This document shows positions 1-8,930 of a stretch of 64,000 nt of DNA, one piece after another. Each line of letters opens with the position of its first letter. The first letter of the stretch is position 1. Source of the DNA: Paracoccus sp. N5 (lineage in GTDB: Bacteria > Pseudomonadota > Alphaproteobacteria > Rhodobacterales > Rhodobacteraceae); assembly GCF_000371965.1 (NCBI RefSeq), contig NZ_AQUO01000002.1:71001-135000 (forward strand). Reading direction: 5' to 3'. The position numbers and the translations under genes are program-made. The notes under the pieces are model-generated. The model worked only from the letters and a program-made list of their open reading frames with translations, did no database searches and had not been told where the DNA came from.

Positions 1-185
1 TTATCGACTCTGATTGCCAGAGGCTTTCCACGCCATTCGATGATCTGGTTCAGCGAACACACGACCCGTTCGGCGGGCAGCGAGAAGTCAACCTCGATGC
101 CCAGCCCCTCGCGGTTGAAATCGTCCGGCACATTTGGCGCCCATCCGCCAACCGGTCCGCCATGAAGTCCATCGGCCAGCTCAGA
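1..185 (-). pseudogene. IS3-family transposase OrfB remnant, cut by the window edge
   Basis: Reading the minus strand, two frames give pieces of an IS3-type integrase core. MDFMADRLADGRQ comes from about 150-185, and DFNREGLGIEVDF followed by SLNQIIEWRGKPLAIRVD comes from 1-120. The switch of frame near 120-145 shows an indel. The fragment runs off the left edge, so the rest of the element cannot be judged. No matching terminal repeat is visible on the right. Family assignment is from the conserved DDFNREGL and IRVDNG-type strings. Confidence 0.75.
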
Positions 186-378
186 TCGGCGGCCGCCGGC
201 ACGGCGAGTTCCTTGAGCTTGCCAGAGCGATGTATGGAGTCGCCATCCAGAAGATCAAGGTTGTTTCGACCAGCAGCCGCACACGGCTGACGGCCAGACA
301 GCACAGCGAGCCAGGGTCAGCGCCCCGCACCGGCGTCATCGCCCCGCTCACAGGTGCGGGCGGGACGACTCAGGGATG

Positions 379-725
379 TCAGCCCTTCTGCGAGGCGAAG
401 GTCGCGCGATATTGCGACTGGCGTTCCAGCATCCAGCCCGGGTATTCGGCGGGCAGCCTCGTCACGCCGTCGAGCGCGGCCAGATCCTCGGCAGTCAGCG
501 CCACCTCGGTCGAGCGGATATTGTCCTGCAACTGGTCGATCCGCTTGGCCCCTACGATCACGCTGGTCACCACCGGCTGATGCAGCAGCCAGGCCAGCGC
601 CACCTGCGCCACCGTGTAGGTCTTGGCCGATGCGATCTCGCGCATCACGGCGATGGCGGCATCGCCGCGTGCCAGATCGACCGGCGGGAAATCGAAGCTC
701 GCCCGGCGGCCGTCGTTCGCGGTAC
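379..725 (-). pseudogene. Aldo/keto reductase, C-terminal fragment
   Basis: The minus strand encodes the end of an NADPH-dependent aldo/keto reductase: the helix string TVAQVALAWLLHQP, the cofactor-binding VIVGAKRIDQLQDN, and a C-terminus ending YPGWMLERQSQ. Coding extends upstream (RASFDFPPVDLARGDAA) to about 725, where homology stops at an IS5-type transposase remnant. Only the last 115 or so of about 330 residues remain, so the N-terminal barrel and catalytic Tyr/Lys are absent and no activity is expected. Confidence 0.75.
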
Positions 726-726
726 T

Positions 727-950
727 GCTGAGCGGGCAACAGATGCGGCGGCTTCAGCTGTTCTTTCCCAAGGCGCGAGGTCGCGCGCGATCCGACGACT
801 GCGAGGTGTTGAGCGGGATCATCCACGTCAAGCGGTATGGGCTGCGATGGCAGGATGCGCCCCGGGCTACGGTCCCTACAAGATCCTGTACAACCGGTTT
901 GCTCACTGGTCCCGGATGGGCATTTCGCCCGGATATTTCAGAAACTGGCG
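727..950 (+). pseudogene. IS5-family transposase N-terminal remnant, frameshifted
   Basis: The plus strand gives QQMRRLQLFFPKARG and VLSGIIHVKRYGLRWQDAP in one frame. It then gives GYGPYKILYNRFAHWSRMG in another, so an indel lies near 860. This is the N-terminal insertion domain of IS5/IS1182-like transposases (usual form: SGIIYVIRNGLQWRDAPKGYGPHKTLYNRF). The catalytic DDE part is missing. The fragment separates the broken aldo/keto reductase from the broken methyltransferase and may be the agent that joined them. Confidence 0.75.
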
Positions 951-954
951 CAGC

Positions 955-1631
955 CCGGCGGCCATGCGAGGCAATCATCGAAACCCAGAGCGGGCGCGAG
1001 ATCGGGGCGTGTGGCCAGGACCGCGGCCCATCCGGCGAGATCGGCTGGGCCGGGCGGGTGAAGCCCTGTTCCGCCCGGTAGTGCAGCAGGTCCATCCGGG
1101 ACTTGCCGACGGTTCGGGTAATGCTGGCCTCGCTTGATCCCTTCCAGTTCTGTGCCGCCGGAGTCGGCCGGTGGTTTGGCAGGGCCTTTGCAATGCCCAG
1201 CGCTTCCGCCTTCCGCGTGAAGTCGCTGTTCCCGGCCGGGTTGTAGCTGCCGGTGCCGGGATGCAGGCTCAACGGTTGGGCCAGGATGAAGACGCGCAGC
1301 CGCTCGTGCGGCGCGCCGACCTCTGCCGCTGAAAACAGGTCCGCCGCAGGCGTGTAGCCCGATCCCCAAAGCTCTCGCAGGACGGTTTCAAGCCCGAGGG
1401 TGACGTGCCCGGCGACGTTTTCGAGGAAGATCCATTCCGGACGGCATTCACCGATGACGCGGGCGACGTCAGGCCAGAGGTGCCGGGGATCTTCGGCGCC
1501 GCCGCGCTTTCGGCCGCGCTGAACGGCTGGCAGGGATATCCGGCGAGGGCAGTGTCAAAGGCACCACGGGAGGGGCGGGCGTCGAAGCTGCGCAGGTCGG
1601 TCCGGTGCTTCACATCGACAGCGGCGTTCAA
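955..1631 (-). pseudogene. C5-cytosine DNA methyltransferase, frameshifted and truncated
   Basis: The minus strand carries AGYPCQPFS, the catalytic PCQ motif of C5-cytosine methyltransferases, at about 1530-1555. Matching downstream pieces follow in other frames: PRHLWPDVARVI, FLENVAGHVT, GAPHERLRVFILAQP, TPAAQNWKGSSE and ISRPLWVSMIASHGRRA. At least two frame changes are needed to join them. The 3' end is cut by the IS5-type remnant near 950 and the 5' end lacks the SAM-binding FxG start. It may come from a phage or a restriction-modification system. No partner endonuclease is visible. Confidence 0.7.
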
Positions 1632-1988
1632 GTCCTACGTTGACAGCCTGAATGCGCCGAATGCCGGCCTTGCAGCGGAGTAGCGACACGACGGCGCTCT
1701 GTCGGCACCGCTTTTCAGGGGGGCCTCGATGAACATTGACCAGTGTTGACAAGAATTTGGAACTCAAAAGCCGAGCATTCCGCTCGTCCTTCCCTGCCCA
1801 AACATGGGTGTTCCGCTCTTCGGAAACAACTCGGCGCAGGAGCATTACCCTCACTGCCTGACTGATGACGGCATCGATAAACTGAAAGACATGCTCAGGG
1901 ATGCGCGCATCGCCATCGAAACCTGGCACGGGTTCCACAACGACTTTGTCGATGACCAGAAAATCTGCATCAAGGCACACATGGTCGA

Positions 1989-3044
1989 CCGCAGCTGGTC
2001 GGGTCTTACGCGGAGTTGATAGAAGCCGGCGGTGCGCCTTACCGGCAGACGATTGGAGGCCGGGAGTTCTGGTATCTGAAGATGCCCATGGTGAATGGCA
2101 TCAGGAAGAAAGACCGCTACTTGGGGCCGGACAGCGCCGAGGTTCAGGCTCGATTGCATTAGCATCATGACCTGAAAGCCGTGCGCGGCGAGCGCGTCGC
2201 CATGATCCGATCCCTGCGTGCGGCCCGGCTGCCCGGCCCGGATCCGCTCTCTGGAAAAATCATGTCGACGTTGGCAGAGGCCGGGGCCTTCCGGCTGCGG
2301 GCCGTGGTCGTGGGCTCGGCTGCATTTCAGACCTATCCGCCGATGCTGGGGGTGCGTTTCGATAACGCGGCGGGCCAGACCGGGGACCTCGACATAGCGC
2401 AATTCCACTCGATTTCGCTGGCGGTGGACGATGCCATCGAGCAAGATCTCCTTACCACCCTCCAGACGGCAGATGATCGGTTCAGGGCGATACCGTTGCC
2501 CATGAATGGGAGGCGGACCCTGCGATACGCCATCCGGGTGGGAAGCCAGGCGGAATTCGCCGTCGACCTTCTGTGCCCGCTGCGTGGGCCGGAGCGCGGA
2601 AGCATCGCCCAGTTGAAAACGATGAAGGGCGATGCCCAGCTTTTGCGCTACCTCGACTTCCTGATCTACGGCGAGATCAACGCGGTCGCCCTTTACGGGC
2701 TGGGCGTACCGATCAATGTGCCGGCACCGGAGCGCTACGCGGTCCACAAGCTGATCGTTTCCCGGATGAGGATCGAGACGGCCGAGAGCCTGGCGGAGGC
2801 CCGGAAGGACATCCGTCAGGCAGAGGCCCTCCTCGAGGTGTTGCTGGAGGATCGCCCTTATGAGCTGGAGGCGGTCTGGACCGAGGCGATGGAACAGGGG
2901 CCGAGCTGGAGAGGCAAGCTCCTTGAAGGGGTTGCCATGCTGCAAAAAATCGGTGATCAAGGCGATGCAAGAGCGGATGAAGCTCCAGCTGAGTTGAGCC
3001 GAGCTTTGCTTATAGACAAAAAATGTATCGTCTATAAGGTAGTC
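1989..3044 (+). pseudogene. Nucleotidyltransferase-fold protein (GSU2403-like), interrupted by a stop codon
   Basis: From 1989 the plus strand reads LVGSYAELIEAGGAPYRQT and FWYLKMPMVNGIRKKDRYLG up to an in-frame TAG at 2160-2162. It continues in the same frame with HHDLKAVRGERVAMI, a fold containing VVVGSAAFQTY and GDLDIAQFHS (nucleotidyltransferase GS...D.D-like), then a helical tail with PERYAVHKLIVSRMR. The start is missing, since homology begins abruptly at about 1989. Near 2955 the likely natural end (AMQERMKLQLS, stop 2996-2998) lies in another frame. Two lesions suggest a dead gene. The 3' part, from the GTG at 2181, could still be translated. Function of the family is unclear. Confidence 0.6.
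3009..3038. repeat. Inverted repeat CTTATAGAC-N12-GTCTATAAG
   Basis: A perfect 9-bp inverted repeat (3009-3017 and 3030-3038) with a 12-nt AT-rich centre lies just after the probable end of the nucleotidyltransferase-like gene. It is much more AT-rich than its surroundings. It could be a regulator site, a weak terminator or a mobile-element end. Nothing in the sequence decides between these. Confidence 0.5.
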
Positions 3045-3440
3045 TGTCTCGCGCCGTGCGCACGCTATCGCTTTTCTTGGTCAGTGTGCTTCCGCCCCGG
3101 CAGCGCTGCAAAGGCCGCCTGCGCGGCCATGCACCCCGCCTCGATCTCGCAAGTTGCGAAATCGCCGATGATCCCCAGGTCGTCCTCGCCGTCGACCAAC
3201 CGGGCAAGCATGCGACGCCTTCGGCCCGGCTTCTTTCGGAAGCCCCTGCGGCACATCCCCAGAAATATAACAATGTGACATATTTCTTCGCGACCATGCG
3301 ATGATATGCCTGCCCGCCCCGCGATAGAGTGATCGGTGTCAGGAAAAGCCGCCCGGCGACGGGGCGCGCTTGCCGCAGCGGATCGGCCAGAGGAGGGCCG
3401 GACCCGCAACGGAATGCGGCGGATCATGGGAGGGCAGGCA
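3039..3440. other. Intergenic region upstream of the Liv-type operon
   Basis: I see no convincing gene in this 400-nt stretch. Open frames on both strands lack a ribosome site and family signal. It holds the 8-bp perfect dyad at 3261-3287 and the Shine-Dalgarno sequence GGGAGGG at 3428-3434 that serves the ABC operon. Confidence 0.6.
3261..3287. promoter_or_regulatory. Putative LysR-type operator, site 1 (ABC operon)
   Basis: AGAAATAT-N11-ATATTTCT is a perfect 8-bp dyad with the 11-nt spacing usual for LysR-type T-N11-A boxes. Inside it lies ATAAC-N7-CATATTT (3267-3285), shared with sites at 10217-10235 and 13282-13300. It stands about 155 nt before the start of the substrate-binding protein gene. 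Assignment to the LysR protein encoded at 9268-10218 is inference. Confidence 0.65.
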
Positions 3441-4706
3441 ATGCTCAACAGACGGACCTTCATCGCCTCGGGCGCGGCACTGGCGGGGCTGGGACTGGCG
3501 CGGCCGGCGCTGGCGCAAGGCAAGGCGATCAGGATCGGCTATGTCAGCCCGCAGACCGGCCCGCTCTCGGCCTTTTCGGCCGCGGACGACTTCATGGTCC
3601 GGCAGTTCCTGGCCAGCGCGCCGGGACTCGGCATCGAGGCCGAGGTCATCGTCAAGGACAGCCAGTCCAACCCCAACCGCGCCGCCGAGGTGGCGCGCGA
3701 ACTGATCAGCCGCGACGAGGTGAACCTGATCCTGGTCGCCTCGACCCCCGAGACCACCAACCCGGTCTGCAGCGTGGCGGAATCCGAGGAGATCCCGGTG
3801 ATCTCCAGCGTCGCGCCCTGGCAGCCCTGGTTCATCGGCCAGCAGGGCAATCCGGCCGACCCGGAAAGCTGGCAGGAATTCGACTATGTCTATCACTTCT
3901 TCTGGGGGCTCGAGGATAATGTCCGGGTCTTCATGAACATGTGGGATGCGGTGCAGACCAACAGATCTGTCGGCGCGCTCTGGCCCAACGACAGCGACGG
4001 CAATGCCTGGGCCTCGGAGGTGGGCATGCCGCCGGCGCTGGCCGAGGCCGGCTATCGGCTGACCGATCCGGGCCGCTACCAGAACCTGACCGACGATTTC
4101 AGCGCCCAGATCAATGCCTTCAAGCAGGCGCAGGCCGAGATCCTGGTCGGCATCCCGATCCCGCCGGATTTCACCACCTTCTGGACCCAGGCCCGGCAGC
4201 AGGGCTACCGGCCCAAGCTGGTCTCGGTCGCCAAGGCGCTGCTGTTTCCCGAAAGCGTCGCCGCGCTTGGCGAGTTGGGCGACAACCTGACCGCCGAAGT
4301 CTGGTGGTCGCCGCGGCACCCGTTCCGCTCGTCCCTGACCGGGCAGAGCGCGGGCGAACTGGCCGCCGATTTCGAGGCCGCGGCCAAGCGGCAATGGACC
4401 CAGCCCGCCGGCTTCGTCCATGCGCTGTTCGAGGTCGCCGCCGACGCCATCCGCCGCACCGACGACCCGACCGACGGCGATGCGCTGGCCGAATCCATCG
4501 CCGTCACCGACCTGCAGACCGTGGTCGGCCGCGTCGCCTGGGGGCAGGAGAACGTGCCCGAATTCGCCCGCAGGAACGTCGCCAAGACGCCGCTGGTCGG
4601 CGGGCAATGGCGCCGCAAGGAGGACGGCAGCTTCGACCTGGTGATCGTCGAGAACGCGCTGGCGCCCGAGATCCCGCTGGGCGACAGCATCCGGACGCTG
4701 GCATGA
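3441..4706 (+). CDS. ABC transporter periplasmic substrate-binding protein (Liv/urea-type)
   Basis: This 421-residue protein should capture the substrate in the periplasm for the adjacent Liv-type importer. The N-terminus MLNRRTFIASGAALAG ends in ARPALAQG and looks like a Tat-type exported signal (RR-T-F). The mature start IRIGYVSPQTGPLSAF is the usual opening of type I periplasmic binding proteins of the branched-chain amino acid/urea/amide group. I chose the ATG at 3441 because GGGAGGG lies 6 nt upstream and the signal begins there. The stop overlaps the next gene (ATGA). Substrate cannot be read from sequence. Linkage to ring-cleavage and sulfatase genes suggests an aromatic compound or its sulfate ester. 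Confidence 0.9.
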   Translation: MLNRRTFIASGAALAGLGLARPALAQGKAIRIGYVSPQTGPLSAFSAADDFMVRQFLASAPGLGIEAEVIVKDSQSNPNRAAEVARELISRDEVNLILVASTPETTNPVCSVAESEEIPVISSVAPWQPWFIGQQGNPADPESWQEFDYVYHFFWGLEDNVRVFMNMWDAVQTNRSVGALWPNDSDGNAWASEVGMPPALAEAGYRLTDPGRYQNLTDDFSAQINAFKQAQAEILVGIPIPPDFTTFWTQARQQGYRPKLVSVAKALLFPESVAALGELGDNLTAEVWWSPRHPFRSSLTGQSAGELAADFEAAAKRQWTQPAGFVHALFEVAADAIRRTDDPTDGDALAESIAVTDLQTVVGRVAWGQENVPEFARRNVAKTPLVGGQWRRKEDGSFDLVIVENALAPEIPLGDSIRTLA

Positions 4707-5425
4707 TGGCGCTGCTTTCGCTGCAATCCGTGTCGAAAAGCTTCGGCGCGCTGAAAGTCACCGACGATGTCAGCTTCGATCTGCAACCGGGCGAGGCGCT
4801 TGGCATCATCGGCCCGAACGGCGCCGGGAAATCGACGCTGTTCAACCTGATCACCGGCAATCTGCGGCCGGATGCCGGGCAGATCCTGCTGGACGGGCGC
4901 GATGTCAGCGCCGATTCGGTCATGGCGCGCTGTGCGGCGGGCATCGGCCGCTCGTTCCAGATCCCGCAGCCCTTCGGCCATCTGTCGGTCTATGAAAACC
5001 TGCTGGTCGCGGCGCGCTTCGGCGGCGGGCTGGCGGCGGCCGAGGCGCCGGAGTTCTGCATGGACATCCTGCGCCGCACCGGGCTGGCCGGTGCCGCCGA
5101 CAATCCCGCGGGCGGGTTGCCGCTGCTCAGCCGCAAGCGGCTGGAGCTGGCCCGCGCCATGGCCACGCGGCCGCGGGTGCTGCTGCTTGACGAGATCGCC
5201 GGCGGGCTGACCGATGCCGAATGCGTCGAGCTGGTCGCCACCATCCGCGCCATCCATGCCGAGGGCACCGCCATCGTCTGGATCGAGCATGTGCTGCATG
5301 CGCTGAACAGCGTGGTCGGCCGGCTGATCGTGCTGAATTTCGGCCGGCTGCTGATGGTCGGCGACGTCAGGACGGTGATGAACTCGGCCGAGGTGCGCGA
5401 GATCTACCTGGGGGCCGAGGTATGA
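4703..5425 (+). CDS. ABC transporter ATPase, LivG-type
   Basis: A 240-residue nucleotide-binding subunit of the importer. Walker A GPNGAGKS is at residues 37-44 and Walker B LLLDE near 160-164. The signature is degenerate (LSRKRLELARAM, about 142-153), as is common in LivG homologues of this group. The C-terminal IWIEHVLHALNSVVGRLIVLNFGRL segment is typical of LivG. The start ATG overlaps the stop of the binding-protein gene by 4 nt and the gene overlaps its successor by 4 nt, so translation is probably coupled. Confidence 0.92.
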   Translation: MMALLSLQSVSKSFGALKVTDDVSFDLQPGEALGIIGPNGAGKSTLFNLITGNLRPDAGQILLDGRDVSADSVMARCAAGIGRSFQIPQPFGHLSVYENLLVAARFGGGLAAAEAPEFCMDILRRTGLAGAADNPAGGLPLLSRKRLELARAMATRPRVLLLDEIAGGLTDAECVELVATIRAIHAEGTAIVWIEHVLHALNSVVGRLIVLNFGRLLMVGDVRTVMNSAEVREIYLGAEV

Positions 5426-6135
5426 GCGGACCCATCCTGTCGGTTTCCGGCCTGACCGCGCATTACGGCGATTTCCAGGCGCTGTTCGGCGTCGACGTGA
5501 CGCTGCAGCAGGGCGAGGTCTTGGCCATCATCGGCGCCAACGGCGCCGGCAAGACCACCCTGATGCGGGCGATCACCGGCATCGCCCGCGTCAGCGCCGG
5601 CCGCGTCCGGCTGGACGGGCGCGACATCACCGGAACCCCGGCGCCCGACATCCTGATGGCCGGCATCGCCATGGTGCCCGAGGGGCGGCGGCTCTTCCCC
5701 TCGCTCAGCGTCGAGGAGAACCTGCTGATCGGCGCCCATGCGCGCCGCACCCAGGGGCACTGGAACCTCGAAAGCGTCTATCGCCTGTTTCCCATCCTGC
5801 GCGAGCGGCGCGACCATCCCGGCACGGCGCTGTCGGGCGGCCAGCAGCAGATGGTGGCCATCGGCCGGGCGCTGATGTCCAACCCGCGCGTGCTGCTTTG
5901 CGATGAGCTCAGCCTCGGCCTCGCCCCGGTGGTAATCCGCGAGATCTATGCCGCCTTCCCCGAGATCCGCGCCAGCGGCGCCTCGATCGTGGTGATCGAG
6001 CAGGACGTGGGCCAGGCGCTGAAGGTGGCCGATCACGTGCATTGCATGATGGAGGGCCGCATCACCCTGTCCGGCCGGCCGGGCGAGCTGTCGCGCGACG
6101 CCATCCACGACGCCTATTTCGGAGCGACCCACTGA
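5422..6135 (+). CDS. ABC transporter ATPase, LivF-type
   Basis: The second ATPase of the importer, 237 residues. Walker A GANGAGKT lies at 38-45, the signature LSGGQQQM at 137-144 and Walker B VLLCDE at 157-162. LGLAPVVIREIY is the family hallmark after Walker B. It is coupled by ATGA overlap on the upstream side and by one shared base with the permease gene downstream. It should form a heterodimer with the LivG-type subunit. Confidence 0.93.
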   Translation: MSGPILSVSGLTAHYGDFQALFGVDVTLQQGEVLAIIGANGAGKTTLMRAITGIARVSAGRVRLDGRDITGTPAPDILMAGIAMVPEGRRLFPSLSVEENLLIGAHARRTQGHWNLESVYRLFPILRERRDHPGTALSGGQQQMVAIGRALMSNPRVLLCDELSLGLAPVVIREIYAAFPEIRASGASIVVIEQDVGQALKVADHVHCMMEGRITLSGRPGELSRDAIHDAYFGATH

Positions 6136-6998
6136 TGTTTTCGCTGGATACGATCGTGCAGGGCCTGCTGCTGGGCGGCCTCTATGCGCTTTTCGCCGCC
6201 GGGCTCAGCCTGGTCTTCGGCATCATGCGGCTGGTGAACCTGGCACATGGCGACCTGATCGTGCTGGGCGCCTATCTGATCCTCGGCCTGGGCACGGTGA
6301 CGGGCATGAACCCCTTTGTCGCGGCGCTGATCGCCATGCCGCTGATGTTCGCGCTGGGATGGCTCTTGCAGACCCGGCTGCTGAACCGGGTGCTGGGCGA
6401 GGACATCCTGCCGCCGCTGCTGGTCACCTTCGGGCTGTCGGTGGTGATCCAGAACGGGCTGCTTGCCGCCTTCACCGCCGACAGCCGCAAGCTGGCGGCG
6501 GGGCCGGTCGAATCCGCCTCGGTCGTGATCGGGCCGGTGCATATGGGCGTCATGCCGGTGATGACGCTGGCCACGGCGGTCGCGGTCATCCTGGCGCTGA
6601 ACCTGCTGTTCTATCGCACCGCGCTGGGACGCGCCTTCCGCGCCACCTCGGACGATGCGGTGACGGCGCAGCTGATGGGCATCCGGCCGCAGCGCATCTT
6701 CGCCATGGCCACCGGCATCGCCCTGGTCGTCGCCGCCATCGCCGCGCTCTACCTGGGCACGCGGGCGAATTTCGACCCCTCGATCGGGCCGGCGCGGTTG
6801 CTCTATGCCTTCGAGGCGGTGATCATCGGCGGGCTGGGCAGCCTCTGGGGCACCTTGGCCGGAGGCGTGGTGATCGGCCTTGCCCAGACCATGGGCGCGG
6901 CGATCAACCCGGAATGGCAGATCCTGGCCGGGCATATCGCCTTCGTGCTGATCCTGATGGTCCGCCCGCGCGGGCTGTTCCCCCGGGCCATCGACTGA
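6135..6998 (+). CDS. ABC transporter permease, LivH-type
   Basis: A 287-residue inner-membrane permease. The N-terminal GLLLGGLYALFAAGLSLVFG and the following RLVNLAHGDLIVLGAY are the LivH hallmarks. About eight hydrophobic segments follow, and EAVIIGGLGSLWGTLAGG occurs near residue 230. The ATG at 6135 shares its A with the stop of the preceding gene. It forms the transmembrane pore with the LivM-type protein. Confidence 0.93.
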   Translation: MFSLDTIVQGLLLGGLYALFAAGLSLVFGIMRLVNLAHGDLIVLGAYLILGLGTVTGMNPFVAALIAMPLMFALGWLLQTRLLNRVLGEDILPPLLVTFGLSVVIQNGLLAAFTADSRKLAAGPVESASVVIGPVHMGVMPVMTLATAVAVILALNLLFYRTALGRAFRATSDDAVTAQLMGIRPQRIFAMATGIALVVAAIAALYLGTRANFDPSIGPARLLYAFEAVIIGGLGSLWGTLAGGVVIGLAQTMGAAINPEWQILAGHIAFVLILMVRPRGLFPRAID

Positions 6999-7008
6999 AA
7001 AGGGCGCC

Positions 7009-8067
7009 ATGATGAAAACCACCTTTCCCGCATATCGCCCCCTGGCCCTCGCCATCCTTTGCGCAGCCGCCCTGGCGCTGGTGCCGCTGATCGGCCCGCG
7101 CGCCGTGGTGCAGGACCTGTTCGGCATCCTCTGCCTGCTGGTGCTGGCGCTGAACTGGAACATGCTGGCGGGCTTTGCCGGGCTGGTCTCGGTCGGGCAG
7201 CAGGCCTTCGTCGGCATCGGCGCCTATACCATGTTCGCCGCCGTCATCCTGTTCGGGCTGGACCCGCTGGCCGGCGTGCTGCTGGGCGGGCTGGTCGCCA
7301 TGGCGCTGGCCGTGCCGGTGGCCTGTTTCGTCTTTCGCCTGAACGGCGCCTATTTCGCCATCGGCACCTGGGTCGCGGCCGAGATCGCCCGGCTGGGCCT
7401 GGGCCAGTGGAAGGCGCTCGGCGGCGGCACCGGCACCTCGCTGCCCAAGGGCACCACCCGCGACATGCTGGGCGTCGGGCCGGTCAAGGAATGGCTGGGC
7501 GTCTCCAGCGCAGCAGCCAGCGACATCGTGCTTTACTGGCTGGCGCTGGGGCTGGTTCTGGCGACGCTGGGCGTGTCCTGGGCCTTCCTGCGCTCGCGCA
7601 TGGGACTGGGCCTGCAGGCGATCCGCGACAATGCCATGGCGGCGCGCGCGGTGGGCGTCGATCCGGTGCGGCTCAAGGCGCTGGTCTTTCTGCTGGCCGC
7701 CTTCGGCACCGGCCTTTGCGGCGGGCTGCTGTTCATCCAGATCACCCGCATCACCCCGGACGCGGCCTTCTCGCTGCTGGACTGGACCGCCTTCGTGCTG
7801 TTCGTGGTGGTGATCGGCGGCATCGGCACCCTGCCCGGCCCCATCGTCGGCGTGGTGGTGTTCTATGCGCTGGAGCGGCTGCTGTCGGATTACGGCAGCG
7901 CCTATCTGATCGTGCTGGGCCTGTTCGGCATCGCGGTGATGCTGTTCGCGCGGCGCGGCCTTTGGGGCAGCCTGTCCGGCCGCACCGGGCTGGAATTGCT
8001 GCCGCTGGGCCACCGCGCCCCTGCCCCCGCACCGGCCCCCGCCCCCGCACCGGCCATCCGGCCCTGA
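7009..8067 (+). CDS. ABC transporter permease, LivM-type
   Basis: A 352-residue partner permease. LNWNMLAGFAGLVSVGQQ and GAYTMFA near residues 45-75 are LivM signatures, and AIRDNAMAARAVGVDPVRLK is the cytoplasmic coupling loop. The last ~20 residues are a Pro-Ala repeat tail encoded by a short GC-rich tandem repeat at about 8022-8052. That tail is unusual for the family and is probably a dispensable extension. The gene lies 10 nt after the LivH-type gene and 22 nt before the dioxygenase gene, so transport and ring cleavage are likely one transcript. Confidence 0.92.
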   Translation: MMKTTFPAYRPLALAILCAAALALVPLIGPRAVVQDLFGILCLLVLALNWNMLAGFAGLVSVGQQAFVGIGAYTMFAAVILFGLDPLAGVLLGGLVAMALAVPVACFVFRLNGAYFAIGTWVAAEIARLGLGQWKALGGGTGTSLPKGTTRDMLGVGPVKEWLGVSSAAASDIVLYWLALGLVLATLGVSWAFLRSRMGLGLQAIRDNAMAARAVGVDPVRLKALVFLLAAFGTGLCGGLLFIQITRITPDAAFSLLDWTAFVLFVVVIGGIGTLPGPIVGVVVFYALERLLSDYGSAYLIVLGLFGIAVMLFARRGLWGSLSGRTGLELLPLGHRAPAPAPAPAPAPAIRP

Positions 8068-8089
8068 GATTCACGAAAGGAAGGAAACC

Positions 8090-8923
8090 ATGTCCTATTT
8101 CACCGAAGCAGGCTCGGTCGAGACCGTCAACGCCCGCATGGGCGAGACGACCGACGCCCGGCTGGCCGAGGTGATGGCCTGCCTGGTCAAGCACCTGCAT
8201 GCCTTCGCCAAGGAAATCGCCCTGACCCAGGAGGAATGGGAGATCGGCATCGACTTCCTGACCCGCACCGGCCAGATCTGCTCGGGCGAGCGGCAGGAGT
8301 TCATCCTGCTTTCGGACGTGCTGGGCTTTTCCATGCTGGTCGATGCGATCAACAACCGCCGCCCCGAGGGCGCGACCGAAAACACCGTCTTCGGCCCCTT
8401 CCATGTCGAGGGCGCGCCGATCCGCGAGATGGGCGCATGCATCAGCCTGGACGGCAAGGGCGAAAGCTGCCTGTTCGAAGGCCGGGTGCTGGACCTGGAC
8501 GGCAATCCCGTCGAGGGCGCGACCGTCGATGTCTGGTCCGACAATGCCGACGGCTACTATGACGTGCAGCAGCCGGGCATCCAGCCGAAATGGAACAATC
8601 GCGGCCGCTTCGTCACCGGGCCGGACGGGCGCTACAGCTTCGTCGGCATCAAGCCGGTCAGCTATCCGATCCCCGATGACGGGCCGGTCGGGCAGATGCT
8701 GGGCAAGCTGGGCCGCCATCCCTACCGGCCGGCGCATATGCATTACCTCGTTACCGCGCCGGGCTATCAGCGCGTCGTCACCCATACCTTCGTCGGCGGC
8801 GATGCCTATCTGGCCTCGGACGCGGTCTTCGGGGTCAAGAACAGCCTGGTCGCGCCCTATGAGCGCATAGACGGCGAGACCCTCTGGCGCTCGCCCTTCG
8901 ACTTCATCCTTGTCCCTGCCTGA
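8090..8923 (+). CDS. Intradiol ring-cleavage dioxygenase, probably hydroxyquinol 1,2-dioxygenase
   Basis: A 277-residue non-haem Fe(III) dioxygenase that opens a catechol-type ring between its hydroxyls. The N-terminal helical dimerisation domain is followed by the beta-sandwich core. Predicted iron ligands are Tyr157 (DGYYDVQ), Tyr192 (SYPIPDDGPVG), His216 and His218 (RPAHMHY). The motif YPIPxDGPVG and the HPYRPAHMH string favour the hydroxyquinol or chlorocatechol branch over plain catechol dioxygenase. A maleylacetate reductase at 10311 supports hydroxyquinol as substrate and maleylacetate as product. The start follows GAAAGGAAGG at 8075-8084. Catechol 1,2-dioxygenase activity is the alternative. 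Confidence 0.88.
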   Translation: MSYFTEAGSVETVNARMGETTDARLAEVMACLVKHLHAFAKEIALTQEEWEIGIDFLTRTGQICSGERQEFILLSDVLGFSMLVDAINNRRPEGATENTVFGPFHVEGAPIREMGACISLDGKGESCLFEGRVLDLDGNPVEGATVDVWSDNADGYYDVQQPGIQPKWNNRGRFVTGPDGRYSFVGIKPVSYPIPDDGPVGQMLGKLGRHPYRPAHMHYLVTAPGYQRVVTHTFVGGDAYLASDAVFGVKNSLVAPYERIDGETLWRSPFDFILVPA

Positions 8924-8930
8924 GCCGATC

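Noticed and set aside
1804..2019. A 71-codon frame starting MGVPLFGNNSAQEH
   Set aside because: No homology, no ribosome site, and it overlaps the start of the nucleotidyltransferase-like remnant in another frame.
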